DNA from: VRUE01 sp963714155
GTDB taxonomy: Bacteria; Actinomycetota; Thermoleophilia; Solirubrobacterales; 70-9
DNA: 64,000 bases
Assembly: GCA_963714155.1 (NCBI GenBank)
Contig: OY970236.1
Location: forward strand, 248,001-312,000
Reading direction: 5' to 3'
Shown: piece after piece, positions 8,080-16,998 of the stretch
How positions within the stretch are numbered: the stretch's first letter is position 1
How the letters are laid out: each line of letters begins with the position of its first letter
Position numbers and translations under genes: made by a program
Notes under the pieces: model-generated
Seen by the model: the letters and a program-made list of their open reading frames with translations, nothing else
What the model was told of the DNA's origin: nothing
Databases searched by the model: none

Positions 8080-10923
8080 ATGCTCACTCTGGCGGAGGCG
8101 CAGCAGCGCGCGGTGCAGCACGGCAGCGGTCCGCTGTTGCTGCTCGGCGCCGCCGGCACCGGCAAGACGGAGGCCTTGGCGCGGCGGCTCACCCGGCTTG
8201 CCGAAGAGGAGGTCGCGGTCGAGCGGATCCTCGTCCTCACCGCCACCCGGCCCACCGCGCGGCGCCTGCAGGCGCGGGCCGAGACGCTGCTGCAGACGCC
8301 TTACGAGGAGCTCTGGATCGACACCTGGCCGGCGATCTGCGAGCGCCTGCTGCGCGCCCACTCGACCGCCGCCGGGCTCAACCCCTTCTTCGACGTCCTC
8401 GGCCCGGCGGAGCGGCTGGCGATGATGCTCGACCACCTCGCGCAGCTACCGCTTCGCAACCACGAAATTCGTGGCAACCCGGCGGGCCTGCTCGCCCGTC
8501 TGCTCGCCCAGATCGACGAGCTCAAGGCGGGGTCCGATCCACCCGAGCCCGACCTCGCCGAGTTCTGCGCCGCCCACGACCGGATCGTCGCCGAGTCCGG
8601 CAACCTCGACCGGGGAGACGTCTTCCTCACCCTCGGCAAGCTCCTGCACGAGCGGCCCGAGATCCGCGCCGAGATCGCCGGGCGCTTCCCCTACCTGATG
8701 GTCGACGAGTACGAGGACGCGACGCCCGCCCAGCGCACGATCCTCGCCAAGCTGGCGGAGGAGAGCCCAAACCACCTCTACGCCCAGGACGCCGCGGCGG
8801 AGCCCGCCGACGGGATCCCTTCGATCCTGCTCGAACAGCAGTTCCGCCGGCCGGCGCTGCGCTTCTGGAGCTGCGGCAACGAGCGGGCGCAGGCGCAGGC
8901 GGTCGCGCGCGAGGTCGAGCACCTGCTCAGCGAGGGAACCTCGCCGGCCGCGGTCTGCGTGCTGATCGACGACCCGGCGGCGAACGCCGGGCCGGTCTCG
9001 GCGGCGATGGAGGAGCGCGGCGTTCCCTTCCACCTGGCCGGCCCCGCGGCGCTCTTCCAGCGCCCGGAGGTGCGCGACGCGATCGCCTGGCTGCGGGTGC
9101 TCGCCGCTCCTGATGACTCGGCCGCCGCGGCGCGGGCGCTGACCAGGCCGCCGATCGAGCTGCGCGCCGCCGACCTGGCGCGGCTGACGACGATCGCGCG
9201 GCGGCGCAAGGTCGACATGGTCTCGGCCTGCGAGGCGGCGCTGGAAAGCCCCCAGATCCCGCCCGAGGGGCGGGAGCGGATCCAGGCCTTCCTCAAGCTC
9301 TACGGCGAAGCCTCGGCGGCGATGGAGGAACGCCGCGCCGACGTCTTCGTCAGGCGCCTGATCGAGCGGATCGGGCTGCGGCGGCAGCGGCTCTTCGCCG
9401 CCGAGCCCGAGGTGGCGGAGCGGCTGCTCGGCCTCTCCCGCCTGGCCGAGCTCGCCTCCGCCTGGGCGCGGCGCGAAGCGCACGGCTCAACCCGCGACTT
9501 CGTCCGCTACCTCAGCGCCGTCGCCGAGGCCGGGGTCGAGCCGGCCGGTGGCGAGGAGCCCGCATCGCCCGGTTCGGTTCAGGGCCACGCCCGCGGCGCC
9601 GCCAAGGGAATGGACTTCGACCACGTCTTCGTGCTCGGCCTCGAGCACGCCGGCGGCGACGACCGGATCGGGGCGCCCGCCCGCTCGACCCTGGTGCTCT
9701 CGCGGATCGCCGCCGACGGCGAGAGTGCAGCCGGGGCCGGGGGGCTCTACGAGTCGATGCTCGCCGCGCATGGTGACGAGGAGGAGCGCCACGGCGAGGA
9801 GCTGTTCGGGCCGGCGGAGGGCCTGCACGCCACCTACCGCAAGCTGCGCGAGGAGGTGCTCGAGGCATCGTGGCGGGCCGGGCGCGAGCTCTCGGAGCCG
9901 CGCCTGGACACCGTGATCGACGTCAACCGGGCGATCGCCCGCCACCTCGAGTTGCTCAAGCTGGCGGCGCTGGCGCAGCGACCGGGCGAGGAGGCGACGG
10001 CCGAGGCGATCGCGGCGGTCAACGGGCTGCTGCGGCAGGTGGCGACGCCCGAGCAGCAGACCGAGCTCGACGCCTCCCCGCTCGACTCCTACCTGCTCGG
10101 CTCAGAGCGCGAGCGCGATGGCCGGCGCCGGCTGATCGCGGCCCGCCACGAGCCCTCGCTGGAAGCCTTCCTGCCGCGCCGCGGCGACGGCGCCCTCAGC
10201 CTCTCGGCCTCCGACCTCGACCTCTACCTGACCTGCCCGCTCAAGTACAAGTTCCGGCGCGTCTTCGGCATCCCCGAGGAGCCGACGATCAACCAGCGCT
10301 TCGGCATCCTCATCCACAGCGTGCTGGAACGCTTCCACAAGGACTCAACTAGCGAAGGCGAGGCCGGCAGCGGCGGGCTGGCGGAGCTGATGGACCTCTT
10401 CGAGTCCGGCTGGCGCCGCTCGGGCTTTGGCTCCAGCGACGACGAGCTGCAGTTCCGCGACCGCGCCCGCGAAGCGATGCGCCTCTACTGGCAGCGCGAG
10501 AGCGAGTCGGAGAGCGTGCCGGTCTGGCTGGAGCGCAAGTTCGACATCCGCATCGGCGCCCACCAGGTGCGCGGCCGCGTCGACCGCGTCGACCGCCTGC
10601 CCGATGGCAGCTACGAGCTGATCGACTACAAGACCGGCGAACGCAAGAGCGAAGCGCAGCTCGAGAACGACCTGCAGCTGGCGCTCTACCGGCTCGCGGC
10701 CCGCGATGCCTGGGAGCTCGAAGCGGGAACCGGCAGCTACTACTACGTGCTCGACGCCGAGAAGGTCGCGGCGCCGGTCCGGCCCGACGATGCCGAGCGG
10801 GTGGAGCGCACCGTGCTCGAAGTCGGCGAGGGGGTGCTGGGCCAGGACTTCGAGCCGCGGCCCTCGCCTACCACCTGCGGATGGTGCGACTACCGGCTGA
10901 TTTGTCCAGCAGCCGAGAGCTGA
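8080..10923 (+). CDS. UvrD/Rep-type helicase fused to a PD-(D/E)xK Fe-S nuclease (AddB/AdnA-like)
   Basis: A 947-residue DNA repair protein. Walker A GAAGTGKTEA is at residues 23-32 and the Walker B equivalent MVDEYEDAT near residue 206. The middle is helicase-like, with KGMDFDHVFVLGLEHA near residue 508, matching the late UvrD motif. The C-terminal nuclease has LIDYKTGERKS near residue 848. Four cysteines (TCPLKYKF near 718 and CGWCDYRLIC at 932-941) form the C-x(~200)-CxxC-x5-C pattern of Fe-S-clamped AddB/AdnA/B nucleases. It likely processes double-strand breaks. Actinobacterial AdnA and AdnB are usually adjacent; no partner gene is next to this one. Confidence 0.85.
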   Translation: MLTLAEAQQRAVQHGSGPLLLLGAAGTGKTEALARRLTRLAEEEVAVERILVLTATRPTARRLQARAETLLQTPYEELWIDTWPAICERLLRAHSTAAGLNPFFDVLGPAERLAMMLDHLAQLPLRNHEIRGNPAGLLARLLAQIDELKAGSDPPEPDLAEFCAAHDRIVAESGNLDRGDVFLTLGKLLHERPEIRAEIAGRFPYLMVDEYEDATPAQRTILAKLAEESPNHLYAQDAAAEPADGIPSILLEQQFRRPALRFWSCGNERAQAQAVAREVEHLLSEGTSPAAVCVLIDDPAANAGPVSAAMEERGVPFHLAGPAALFQRPEVRDAIAWLRVLAAPDDSAAAARALTRPPIELRAADLARLTTIARRRKVDMVSACEAALESPQIPPEGRERIQAFLKLYGEASAAMEERRADVFVRRLIERIGLRRQRLFAAEPEVAERLLGLSRLAELASAWARREAHGSTRDFVRYLSAVAEAGVEPAGGEEPASPGSVQGHARGAAKGMDFDHVFVLGLEHAGGDDRIGAPARSTLVLSRIAADGESAAGAGGLYESMLAAHGDEEERHGEELFGPAEGLHATYRKLREEVLEASWRAGRELSEPRLDTVIDVNRAIARHLELLKLAALAQRPGEEATAEAIAAVNGLLRQVATPEQQTELDASPLDSYLLGSERERDGRRRLIAARHEPSLEAFLPRRGDGALSLSASDLDLYLTCPLKYKFRRVFGIPEEPTINQRFGILIHSVLERFHKDSTSEGEAGSGGLAELMDLFESGWRRSGFGSSDDELQFRDRAREAMRLYWQRESESESVPVWLERKFDIRIGAHQVRGRVDRVDRLPDGSYELIDYKTGERKSEAQLENDLQLALYRLAARDAWELEAGTGSYYYVLDAEKVAAPVRPDDAERVERTVLEVGEGVLGQDFEPRPSPTTCGWCDYRLICPAAES

Positions 10924-11036
10924 AAGGCCATCCCGGTAGGGGTTCCACTTAACTTTTTCGAGATGCGTCTCAGGCTGCCGACGATGGCCGGCCGCGAAAA
11001 AGTGCAAGACGTTCCACCCCTACCGGGATGGCCTTT
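10923..11036. terminator. Nested long inverted repeat between convergent genes
   Basis: Outer arms 10923-10943 and 11016-11036 pair perfectly over 21 bp, and inner arms around CTTTTTCG (10953-10960) and CGAAAAAG (10995-11002) continue the stem. The helicase stop codon is in the left arm and the PAC2 stop overlaps the right arm. It is probably a bidirectional terminator of about 114 nt. Confidence 0.6.
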
Positions 11037-11899
11037 TACTCGTCGCCCTGCTGGCGCAGGAACTGCTGGAAGTCGCGGGCGATCGTGTCCGCTGATGGCA
11101 GGTTCTCCGGCCCGTCCAGCTGCTCGGTTTGTTCGGCCTCGATGCGGTCGACGAGCTCCTCGATCTCGGGGTTGGCGGCGATCGCGCGGTCGATCTGCTC
11201 CTCGTAGCTGGCGGTCTCCTCCTCGAGCTCGGTGGCGTCGACGGCGATGCCGGTCAGGCCCTCGAGCCGGCGCAGCAGGGCGAGCGCCGCCTTCGGGTTG
11301 GGCACCGCGGCGACGTAGTGGGGCACCGCCGCCCAGAGCGAGGCCGAGCTCATGCCGACTTTGCGGCAGCAGTCGTGGACGACGCCGACGATTCCGGTCG
11401 GACCCTCGTAGTTGGAGCGCTGCAGGTCGAGCTCCTCGACCAGTTTCTCGTCCGAGGCGAGCCCGGTGATCGGCACCGGCAGGGTGTGGGAGACCTCGGC
11501 GACCAGGGCGCCGAGAGTGATCACCATCTCCACCCCGAGCGCGTCGGCAGCGGTGGCGATCGTCTCCGAGAAGGTGCGCCAGCGCAGGTTCGGCTCGGTG
11601 CCGTCGAGCAGGACGAGGTCGCGCTCGGCCGCCGGTATCCGCACCGCGATCAGGTTGTTGTGCGGCCAGTCGATGCGCCGCGCCTGGCCCTCGGTGAGGA
11701 CGATCGTCGGCCGGGTCGCCTGGAAGTCGAAGTAGTCCTCGGCGTCGACCTCGGCGATCAGCTCCGAGTCGAAGGCGTCGCCGACCGTGGTCACGGCGGT
11801 CGACGCCGCCGCGGCAGCGTCGTTCCAACCCCGGAAGGAGCAGACGAGAATCGGCTTGCGCAGCTGCGGTACATCGCCTTCCCAGCGAAGTGAATCCAC
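11036..11899 (-). CDS. PAC2 family protein (proteasome assembly chaperone-like)
   Basis: A 287-residue member of the PAC2 family found in actinobacteria, related to archaeal and eukaryotic proteasome-assembly chaperones. Typical segments are present: VCSFRGWNDAAAAAS near residue 18, RPTIVLTEGQARRIDWP near 62, and a long middle stretch ending VGVVHDCCRKVGM. The C-terminus is an acidic helix rich in Glu. Its cellular role in bacteria is not established. The start is the GTG at 11899. It is convergent with the helicase gene through the hairpin at 10923-11036. Confidence 0.85.
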   Translation of the reverse strand: MDSLRWEGDVPQLRKPILVCSFRGWNDAAAAASTAVTTVGDAFDSELIAEVDAEDYFDFQATRPTIVLTEGQARRIDWPHNNLIAVRIPAAERDLVLLDGTEPNLRWRTFSETIATAADALGVEMVITLGALVAEVSHTLPVPITGLASDEKLVEELDLQRSNYEGPTGIVGVVHDCCRKVGMSSASLWAAVPHYVAAVPNPKAALALLRRLEGLTGIAVDATELEEETASYEEQIDRAIAANPEIEELVDRIEAEQTEQLDGPENLPSADTIARDFQQFLRQQGDE

Positions 11900-11938
11900 A
11901 CGTTTGAGGTTACCGATGGCCCACCGCCGCGCGCCCGA

Positions 11939-12310
11939 CTAAGCCGGTGTGGAAAGGGCGCGGCGGACGAGCGTGTAGGCCATGAAGAGAGCGAGCGCCG
12001 CGAAAGCGAGTTCAAGCGCTCGGGCGGGGATCTCGTTGGAGATCGCGACGCCGACCAGAACACCGAGCGGCGAGAGCGCCCCGATCACCAGCGCCTCGCG
12101 GAGCCTGACGTTGCCGTAGCCGTTCTGGCGATAGGCGCCGACCAGGGCGACGATGACGATCATCAGCAGCGAGGTCGACTCGCCCTCGACCTGTGTGAGC
12201 CCGAGAAAGACCGTTAGCGCGGGCACGAAGAGCACGCCGCCGCCGACGCCGACCAGCCCACCGGCGAGCCCGCCGGCGATCGCGATCAGAATTGCGGCGA
12301 GCTCGTTCAC
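11939..12310 (-). CDS. Half-size TauE/SafE permease, second subunit
   Basis: A 123-residue membrane protein with a glycine-rich first helix (AGGLAGGLVGVGGGVLFVPAL), the hallmark repeat of the TauE/SafE (DUF81) sulfite/organosulfonate exporter family. Full-length members have about 250 residues made from two such halves; here each half is its own gene. The GTG at 12310 overlaps the stop of the upstream half by GTGA, so the two are translationally coupled and probably form one transporter. Substrate unknown. Confidence 0.8.
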   Translation of the reverse strand: MNELAAILIAIAGGLAGGLVGVGGGVLFVPALTVFLGLTQVEGESTSLLMIVIVALVGAYRQNGYGNVRLREALVIGALSPLGVLVGVAISNEIPARALELAFAALALFMAYTLVRRALSTPA

Positions 12311-12690
12311 TTGACGATCAGCTCGATCGCGATCGCGACGAGTAGCGCCGCGAAGAGCAGCGAGACGGCGCGCTGGGGGATGCGCTGCTGGATCGCCGTG
12401 CCGGCGATTACGCCGACGATCGCCGGGATCGTCAGCAGCAGTCCGGTGACGACGTGCACGTTGCCGTAGAGGCCCCCCTGGGCGAGGGCGCCGAGCAGGC
12501 CGATGAGGACGATCGCGGCGAGGCTGGTTCCCGTAGCCAGCCGCTCGCCGAAGCCAAACCAGAAGATCAGCAGGGGGACGATGACGGTGCCGCCGCCGAC
12601 GCCGAAGAGGCCGCTGAAGACCCCCGCCAGGGTGCCGATTGCCGCCAGCTTGAGCAGGCGGTGGGAGGGCATCGCTAAGTCGGGCGCCAT
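12307..12690 (-). CDS. Half-size TauE/SafE permease, first subunit
   Basis: A 127-residue membrane protein. It carries the same glycine-rich motif (AGVFSGLFGVGGGTVIVPLL, from about residue 19) as the downstream half-gene, followed by three more hydrophobic helices and the GALAQGGLYGNVH loop common in the family. It is the first gene of the coupled pair at 12690-11939 and is divergent from the trehalose-phosphatase gene, with only about 20 bp between starts. Sulfite, sulfonate or other anion export is the family role; the substrate cannot be read from sequence. Confidence 0.8.
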   Translation of the reverse strand: MAPDLAMPSHRLLKLAAIGTLAGVFSGLFGVGGGTVIVPLLIFWFGFGERLATGTSLAAIVLIGLLGALAQGGLYGNVHVVTGLLLTIPAIVGVIAGTAIQQRIPQRAVSLLFAALLVAIAIELIVK

Positions 12691-12710
12691 CGTGCCGCGA
12701 TACTAAGGCC

Positions 12711-13532
12711 GTGCCTCCCGCAGATGAGACAGGGGAAGGTGGCGACGGGCACTCGCCGCTGGCCCCGTTGCGCGCCGATCCAGGGCGCACAGCGATCCTC
12801 ACCGACGTCGACGGCACCCTCGCCCCGATCGTCGCGCGCCCCGAGCTGGCCGCCGTACCGCCTCGCGCCAGCGAGCTACTGCGGGCGCTGAACCGGCGCT
12901 TCGGCTTGGTCGGCTGCATCTCGGGGCGGCAGGCGCTGGAGGCGCGCCGCTTGGTCGGCGTCGAGGAGATCGCCTACGCCGGCAACCATGGGCTCGAGCT
13001 GCTGCTGCCGGGCGAGGCCGAGCCGAGGCTGGACCCGGCGCTGGTGGGCGCCGAGCGGGTCGCGGCGAACTTCATTGCCGGGCTCGACGCCGGCAAACTG
13101 GCGGCGACCGGCTTCCGGCTCGAGGACAAGGGCCCGATCCAATCGCTGCACTGGCGCGGCGCCGCGGACGAGCGCGCAGCGGAGGCCTGCGCGCACGAGA
13201 TCGCCGCCGAGGCGGGACGCGCCGAGCTCGAACCGCGCTGGGGCCGCAAGGTGCTCGAGCTGCGACCGCTGGGCGGCGGCGGTAAGGACGCTGCGGTCGC
13301 TGCGCTGCTGGCCGGCGAGGACATCGCCGCCGCCGTATTCGCCGGCGACGACCGCACCGACCTCGACGCCTTCCGCCGCCTGCGCGAGCTCGAGCAGGAA
13401 GGCGAGCTGCAAGCGGTGCTCTGCGTCGGGGTTATCTCACCCGAGGCGCCGCCGGCGCTGACCGACGAGTGCGACCTAGCCGTCGACGGCCCGGACGGCT
13501 GGGTGGCACTGCTCGAGGAGTTGGCCGAGTAG
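12711..13532 (+). CDS. otsB: Trehalose-6-phosphate phosphatase
   Basis: A 273-residue HAD-superfamily enzyme that dephosphorylates trehalose-6-phosphate in the OtsAB pathway. HAD motif I TDVDGTLAPI is at residues 30-39; motif II SGR is in CISGRQALEARRL; the family segment AGNHGLEL follows; motif IV GDDRTDLDAF is near residue 212. Length matches OtsB. No trehalose-6-phosphate synthase (OtsA) is adjacent, so the partner lies elsewhere or this is a related sugar phosphatase. The start GTG 12711 precedes a 20-residue non-conserved leader. It is followed after 2 bp by a small membrane-protein gene. Confidence 0.88.
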   Translation: MPPADETGEGGDGHSPLAPLRADPGRTAILTDVDGTLAPIVARPELAAVPPRASELLRALNRRFGLVGCISGRQALEARRLVGVEEIAYAGNHGLELLLPGEAEPRLDPALVGAERVAANFIAGLDAGKLAATGFRLEDKGPIQSLHWRGAADERAAEACAHEIAAEAGRAELEPRWGRKVLELRPLGGGGKDAAVAALLAGEDIAAAVFAGDDRTDLDAFRRLRELEQEGELQAVLCVGVISPEAPPALTDECDLAVDGPDGWVALLEELAE

Positions 13533-13534
13533 CG

Positions 13535-14044
13535 ATGCCCTACACGGACCTCTTGCGCGTGACCGTCCTGCTCACCGGCGCCGAGGCGACCGCCCTGGCT
13601 GCGATCACTGCCGTGGCGACAAACCGCGACAGCGACGCGACGACCCTGACCGTGGCCGCCGCCTGGTGGCTGATCGCGCTCGTCGTCGGCTTCTGGCTCG
13701 GGCGGCCGGGCCGCGCCGCCGACAGCCTGCGCGACACGCTCGCCGGGGCCCGCACCGCGACCTCGCTGCCGCCCGAGACACCGGCGCGGATCGCCTTCGC
13801 CCGCCTCTGGCCGGTCGCCCTCACCGCCGTTGCCGCCGGCGCCCTCGGCGTCTTCTTCCCCGGCGTCGCCGCGATCGGTGCCGGCTACGCCCTGCTCGTC
13901 TCGCTCGCCTGGCACAGCCGCGAGGCGGCCGTGCTGGCGATCGAGCAGCGCGACGGGGTCAAGTTCTACGTCGTCCCCAACTCCGCCCTGCGCCCGATCC
14001 AGCTCGTCCGCACGCCGGGCCTGCGCAGCAGCCGCGTCGCCTGA
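13535..14044 (+). CDS. Small membrane protein of unknown function
   Basis: 169 residues with about four hydrophobic segments in two pairs: near residues 12-30 and 40-58 (TVAAAWWLIALVVGFWLG), then near 88-105 and 107-125 (WPVALTAVAAGALGVFFPGVAAIGAGYALLVSLAW). The C-terminus is cytoplasmic-looking, with AVLAIEQRDGVKFYVVPNSALRPIQLVRTPG. No family is recognised. It starts 2 bp after the otsB stop, so it is probably co-transcribed with it. Confidence 0.75.
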   Translation: MPYTDLLRVTVLLTGAEATALAAITAVATNRDSDATTLTVAAAWWLIALVVGFWLGRPGRAADSLRDTLAGARTATSLPPETPARIAFARLWPVALTAVAAGALGVFFPGVAAIGAGYALLVSLAWHSREAAVLAIEQRDGVKFYVVPNSALRPIQLVRTPGLRSSRVA

Positions 14045-14078
14045 GTGAGCGTCGCCTCCGCCGGGTAGCTTGGTCGCA

Positions 14079-14759
14079 GTGACCCCGCGCTCCCTGATCG
14101 CAATCGCCGCCCTGGCGCTGACCCTGCTCCTGCCGGCGAGCGCGAGCGCGGTGGAACGGACGGTCACCGTCAAGGGCTCGGCGACGCAGAAAGTCCCCAA
14201 CGACGCCGCCAAACTCGGCTTCTCGGTCAGCAAGGAAGGCAAAAGCCGGCAGGCCGCTCTGCGCGTGGTCGCGGTGAAGTTGAAGGCGGTGATCGCCGTC
14301 GTCCAGGCGACCCCGGGGATCGGCCCCGGCGACGTCACCACCGGGGCGATCTCGGTTCGCAAGATCACCCGCAACGAGCACACTCTGTTCCGTGCTTCCG
14401 AGGGAGTCGGCGTGGTGCTCCATGAGCCCGCGCGCGCCGGCGAACTGGTCAACGCCGCCGTCGCGGCCGGTGCCACCGGCACCCGCGGGCCCGACTTCTT
14501 CGCCGCCAATCCCGAAGCCGCCTACAACAACACCCTGCTGGCGGCCTTCGACCAGGCCAAGGGGAAGGCCTTGACCCTGGCGACCCGCGCTGGCGCGACC
14601 CTGGGCCCGGCGGTGACGATCGAAGAATCCACCGAAGCGGTCCCGGTCGAAGGCCGCGCCAGCCCTAAGGGGGCGGCCGACGCAGCGCCGGCCCCGCCGG
14701 CCAAGCCGGGTGCCTCCACGGTCACCGCCAGCGTCCGCGTGGTTTTCGCCCTCGAATAA
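14079..14759 (+). CDS. SIMPL-domain secreted protein (YggE-like)
   Basis: A 226-residue exported protein. The signal peptide (LIAIAALALTLLLPASASA) precedes a SIMPL/DUF541 domain that starts ERTVTVKGSATQKVPNDAAKLGFSVSKEG, with the typical GIGPGDVTTGAISVRKIT and ...AYNNTLLAAFDQAKGKALTLATRAGATLG. E. coli YggE, of this family, reduces oxidative stress; mammalian SIMPL acts in signalling. No function is established for actinobacterial members. The GTG at 14079 is chosen because it leads straight into the signal peptide; a TTG at 14070 is also in frame. It ends in a hairpin shared with polX. Confidence 0.85.
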   Translation: MTPRSLIAIAALALTLLLPASASAVERTVTVKGSATQKVPNDAAKLGFSVSKEGKSRQAALRVVAVKLKAVIAVVQATPGIGPGDVTTGAISVRKITRNEHTLFRASEGVGVVLHEPARAGELVNAAVAAGATGTRGPDFFAANPEAAYNNTLLAAFDQAKGKALTLATRAGATLGPAVTIEESTEAVPVEGRASPKGAADAAPAPPAKPGASTVTASVRVVFALE

Positions 14760-14870
14760 ACGCTAGTCGCGGGGGGTGGCGCCGTAGGGGGACCCACCCC
14801 TGAGGAAGCTTTAGCTACCGGAAGGGGTGGGGGTTCCTGCGGCGACAGGACCCGCCGCGCTTAGCGTTTA
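14757..14870. terminator. Long imperfect hairpin spanning two convergent stop codons
   Basis: TAAACGCTA (14757-14765) pairs with TAGCGTTTA (14862-14870), and most of the interval pairs further as a GC-rich stem with small bulges. The SIMPL stop codon opens the left arm and the polX stop (14861-14863) sits at the right arm. This places a bidirectional terminator exactly at the convergent junction. Confidence 0.6.
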
Positions 14871-16585
14871 GTCAACTTCTTGAAGTCCGTCCAACTACGC
14901 GTATTCGCGATGTCCTCCGGACCGAGCCAGGCCCGCCGAGCAGTGGCCACCGCGTAGGACATGTTGTTCAGCGTCTCCACCCCGTGCGCATCGGTGTTGA
15001 GGACGATCGTCACGCCGGCATCGCGGGCCAGGCGCGCGTGCTGCTCGGAGAGATCGCGGCGGTTGGGGTTGCCGTTGATCTCGATCATCGTGCCGTTGCT
15101 TGCCGCCGCCTCTGCGACTGCCTCGACGTCGATCCCGTAGGGCTCGCGGCGGCCGATCAGGCGGCCGGTGAGGTGGCCGATGCAGTCGACGTGGGGATCG
15201 TCGATCGCCGCCAGCACCCGCGCCGTCATCTCCTTCGCTGAGACGGCAAAGGAAGTGTGGACGCTGGCGACGACCCAGTCGAGCGCCGCCAGCAGGTCGT
15301 CGGGGTAGTCGAGCGAGCCGTCGAGACCGATGTTGACCTCGGAGCCGGCGAGCAGGCGGAAGCCGCGTTTGCCCTTGTTCCAGTCAGCGACCTCGTCGAT
15401 CCGCTCCCAGAGCCGCTCGGCGGTGACGTGATCGCCGAAGCCGTGGCTGGCGGAGTGGTCGGTGATCGCCATGTAGGCGTAGCCGCGCTCGCGGCCGGCC
15501 TCGGCCATCTCCTCCAACGTATTGCGGCCGTCGGAGAGGGTGGTGTGGGAGTGCAGGTCGCCGCGGATGTCGTCGAGCGAGACCAGCTCGGGCAGCTTTC
15601 CTTCGCGCGCCGCCTTCAGCTCGCCGCGACCCTCGCGCAGCTCCGGCTCGATGTAGGCGTAGCCGAGGCGCTCGTAGACCGCCTCCTCGCTGGCGCAGAG
15701 CTCGACCTCGCCGCTCTCGACCTCGGTGATGCCGTGCTCGGAGACCGAGAGCCCGCGGCCAACCGCGGCCTCGCGCAGCTGCACGTTGTGCGCCTGCGAG
15801 CCGGTGAAGTGCTGCAGCAGGTTGCCGAAGGCCTCCGGCGCGACGATCCGCAGGTCGACCGAGATCCCGTTCTGGGTCTGCGCCCGCACGCCGTTGGGCC
15901 CCGGTTTCCCCGCCGCCGCGATCAGCGGGCTGGCGATGAGGTGCTCGGCCAGCTCCTGCGGCTCCTCGGCGGTGGCGATCAGGTCGATGTCCTTGCAGGT
16001 CTCGGCCCAGCGCCGCGCCGAGCCAGCCACCTCGACCCGGTCGGCGGCCGGGTGCTCGCGCAGCAGCCGCGCCAGCTCTTCGGCAATCGGGCGGGCCATC
16101 GAGAGCAGCACGCGGCCGCTTCCCTCCCCCGGGTCGCCGAGGCGCTCGAGGCCGGCCAGCACGTTCTCCTCCGCCTTCGGGCCGAGGCCCTTCATCTCGC
16201 GGATCCGTTCGCCCTCGGCAGCGGCCTTGAGGTCATCCAGGGTCGCGACACCGAGCTCGTCAAAGAGGCGGCGGGCGGTCTTCGATCCCACGCCGGGCAC
16301 CCGGGTCACCTCGACCAAGCTCGGCGGGAACTTCGCCTTCAGTTTCACCGCGGCGGGGATCTCGCCGGTCGCGAGCAGGGCGTCGATCTTTTCCGCCAGG
16401 GTCTTGCCGACGCCGGGAACCTCGGTCGCCCGCCCGGCCGCCGCCAATTCGGCAACCGAGACCGGACTTTCGCGGATCGCCTTGGCCGCCGTGCCGTAGG
16501 CCAGCACCCGGTATTTGACCGCGCCGTCGAGCTCGTAGAGAACTCCAAGTTCCTCGAGGGCGGCGGCGATCTCGGCGTTCGTCAT
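14861..16585 (-). CDS. polX: DNA polymerase/3'-5' exonuclease PolX
   Basis: A 574-residue family-X repair polymerase with a C-terminal PHP exonuclease domain. N-terminal helix-hairpin-helix motifs are seen (VPGVGKTLAEKID, VPGVGSKTARRLFDELG, MKGLGPKAEENVLAG). The polymerase site GSARRWAETCKDIDLIAT (residues about 188-205) carries the catalytic Asp pair. The PHP domain begins IRGDLHSHTTLSDGRNT near residue 344, continues ITDHSASHGF, and ends INGNPNRRDLSEQHARLA and VLNTDAHGVETL. It fills short gaps in base-excision or end-joining repair. The ATG at 16585 lies 45 bp from the transposon end, so the insertion at 16630 separates it from its former upstream sequence. Confidence 0.95.
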   Translation of the reverse strand: MTNAEIAAALEELGVLYELDGAVKYRVLAYGTAAKAIRESPVSVAELAAAGRATEVPGVGKTLAEKIDALLATGEIPAAVKLKAKFPPSLVEVTRVPGVGSKTARRLFDELGVATLDDLKAAAEGERIREMKGLGPKAEENVLAGLERLGDPGEGSGRVLLSMARPIAEELARLLREHPAADRVEVAGSARRWAETCKDIDLIATAEEPQELAEHLIASPLIAAAGKPGPNGVRAQTQNGISVDLRIVAPEAFGNLLQHFTGSQAHNVQLREAAVGRGLSVSEHGITEVESGEVELCASEEAVYERLGYAYIEPELREGRGELKAAREGKLPELVSLDDIRGDLHSHTTLSDGRNTLEEMAEAGRERGYAYMAITDHSASHGFGDHVTAERLWERIDEVADWNKGKRGFRLLAGSEVNIGLDGSLDYPDDLLAALDWVVASVHTSFAVSAKEMTARVLAAIDDPHVDCIGHLTGRLIGRREPYGIDVEAVAEAAASNGTMIEINGNPNRRDLSEQHARLARDAGVTIVLNTDAHGVETLNNMSYAVATARRAWLGPEDIANTRSWTDFKKLTKR

Positions 16586-16621
16586 AGCTGCAAGCTAGCG
16601 TGAGGAGGTGTCCAAGAGGGA

Positions 16622-16629
16622 CCTTGCGA
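16622..16629. repeat. Target site duplication, left copy
   Basis: CCTTGCGA directly outside the left inverted end of the transposon. An identical octamer lies directly outside the right end at 19359-19366. An 8-bp duplication fits IS1- and IS1595-type transposition. Confidence 0.9.
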
Positions 16630-16647
16630 GGTAGTGGGTCAGTTTGA
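16630..16647 (+). repeat. Left terminal inverted repeat of the transposon
   Basis: GGTAGTGGGTCAGTTTGA, identical over 18 bp to the reverse complement of 19341-19358. The GGTAGTG start is like the ends of IS1-family elements. The similarity stops after 18 bp. Confidence 0.92.
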
Positions 16648-16761
16648 CTTGGCCCTAGATCGGGGCCGCATCTTGCTCTAGCTTCGCCTGGTCCATAAAC
16701 GAAGTGGCGGGAGCGCTGCGCAAACAGCCTCCCGCCTGGCACCGAAAGGCGGAACCTTCCG

Positions 16762-16998
16762 ATGCAGGCGAATCCTAAGCCCGATGATGAAGTGGCCGAG
16801 CGAGCGATCCTCGCGCTAGTCCTGGCAGTCAATCCGCACTACCGAACGATCCCCGAACTGAGCCGTGAAATCGGCGGCAAGAGGATCGTCAAACGGGCTG
16901 TGTCCAAGCTGGTCGGCTACGGCCTCATCAGGCTTCATGGGAACACGCTCTTGCCGACCCTCGCCGCCTACCATTGCCATCGACTGGACGCCTGGTGA
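16762..16998 (+). CDS. Transposon cargo: small winged-helix-like protein
   Basis: 78 residues, all consistent with a compact winged helix: a first helix (EVAERAILALVLAV), then RTIPELSREIG and KRIVKRAVSKLVGYGLIRLHGNTLLPT, the helix-turn-helix-wing pattern of small transcriptional regulators. It is the first gene of the cargo operon and overlaps the next (XRE) gene by GTGA. A hairpin with 8-bp arms (16706-16713/16729-16736) lies upstream, between the transposon end and the start. Whether it regulates transposition or the other cargo is unknown. Confidence 0.7.
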   Translation: MQANPKPDDEVAERAILALVLAVNPHYRTIPELSREIGGKRIVKRAVSKLVGYGLIRLHGNTLLPTLAAYHCHRLDAW

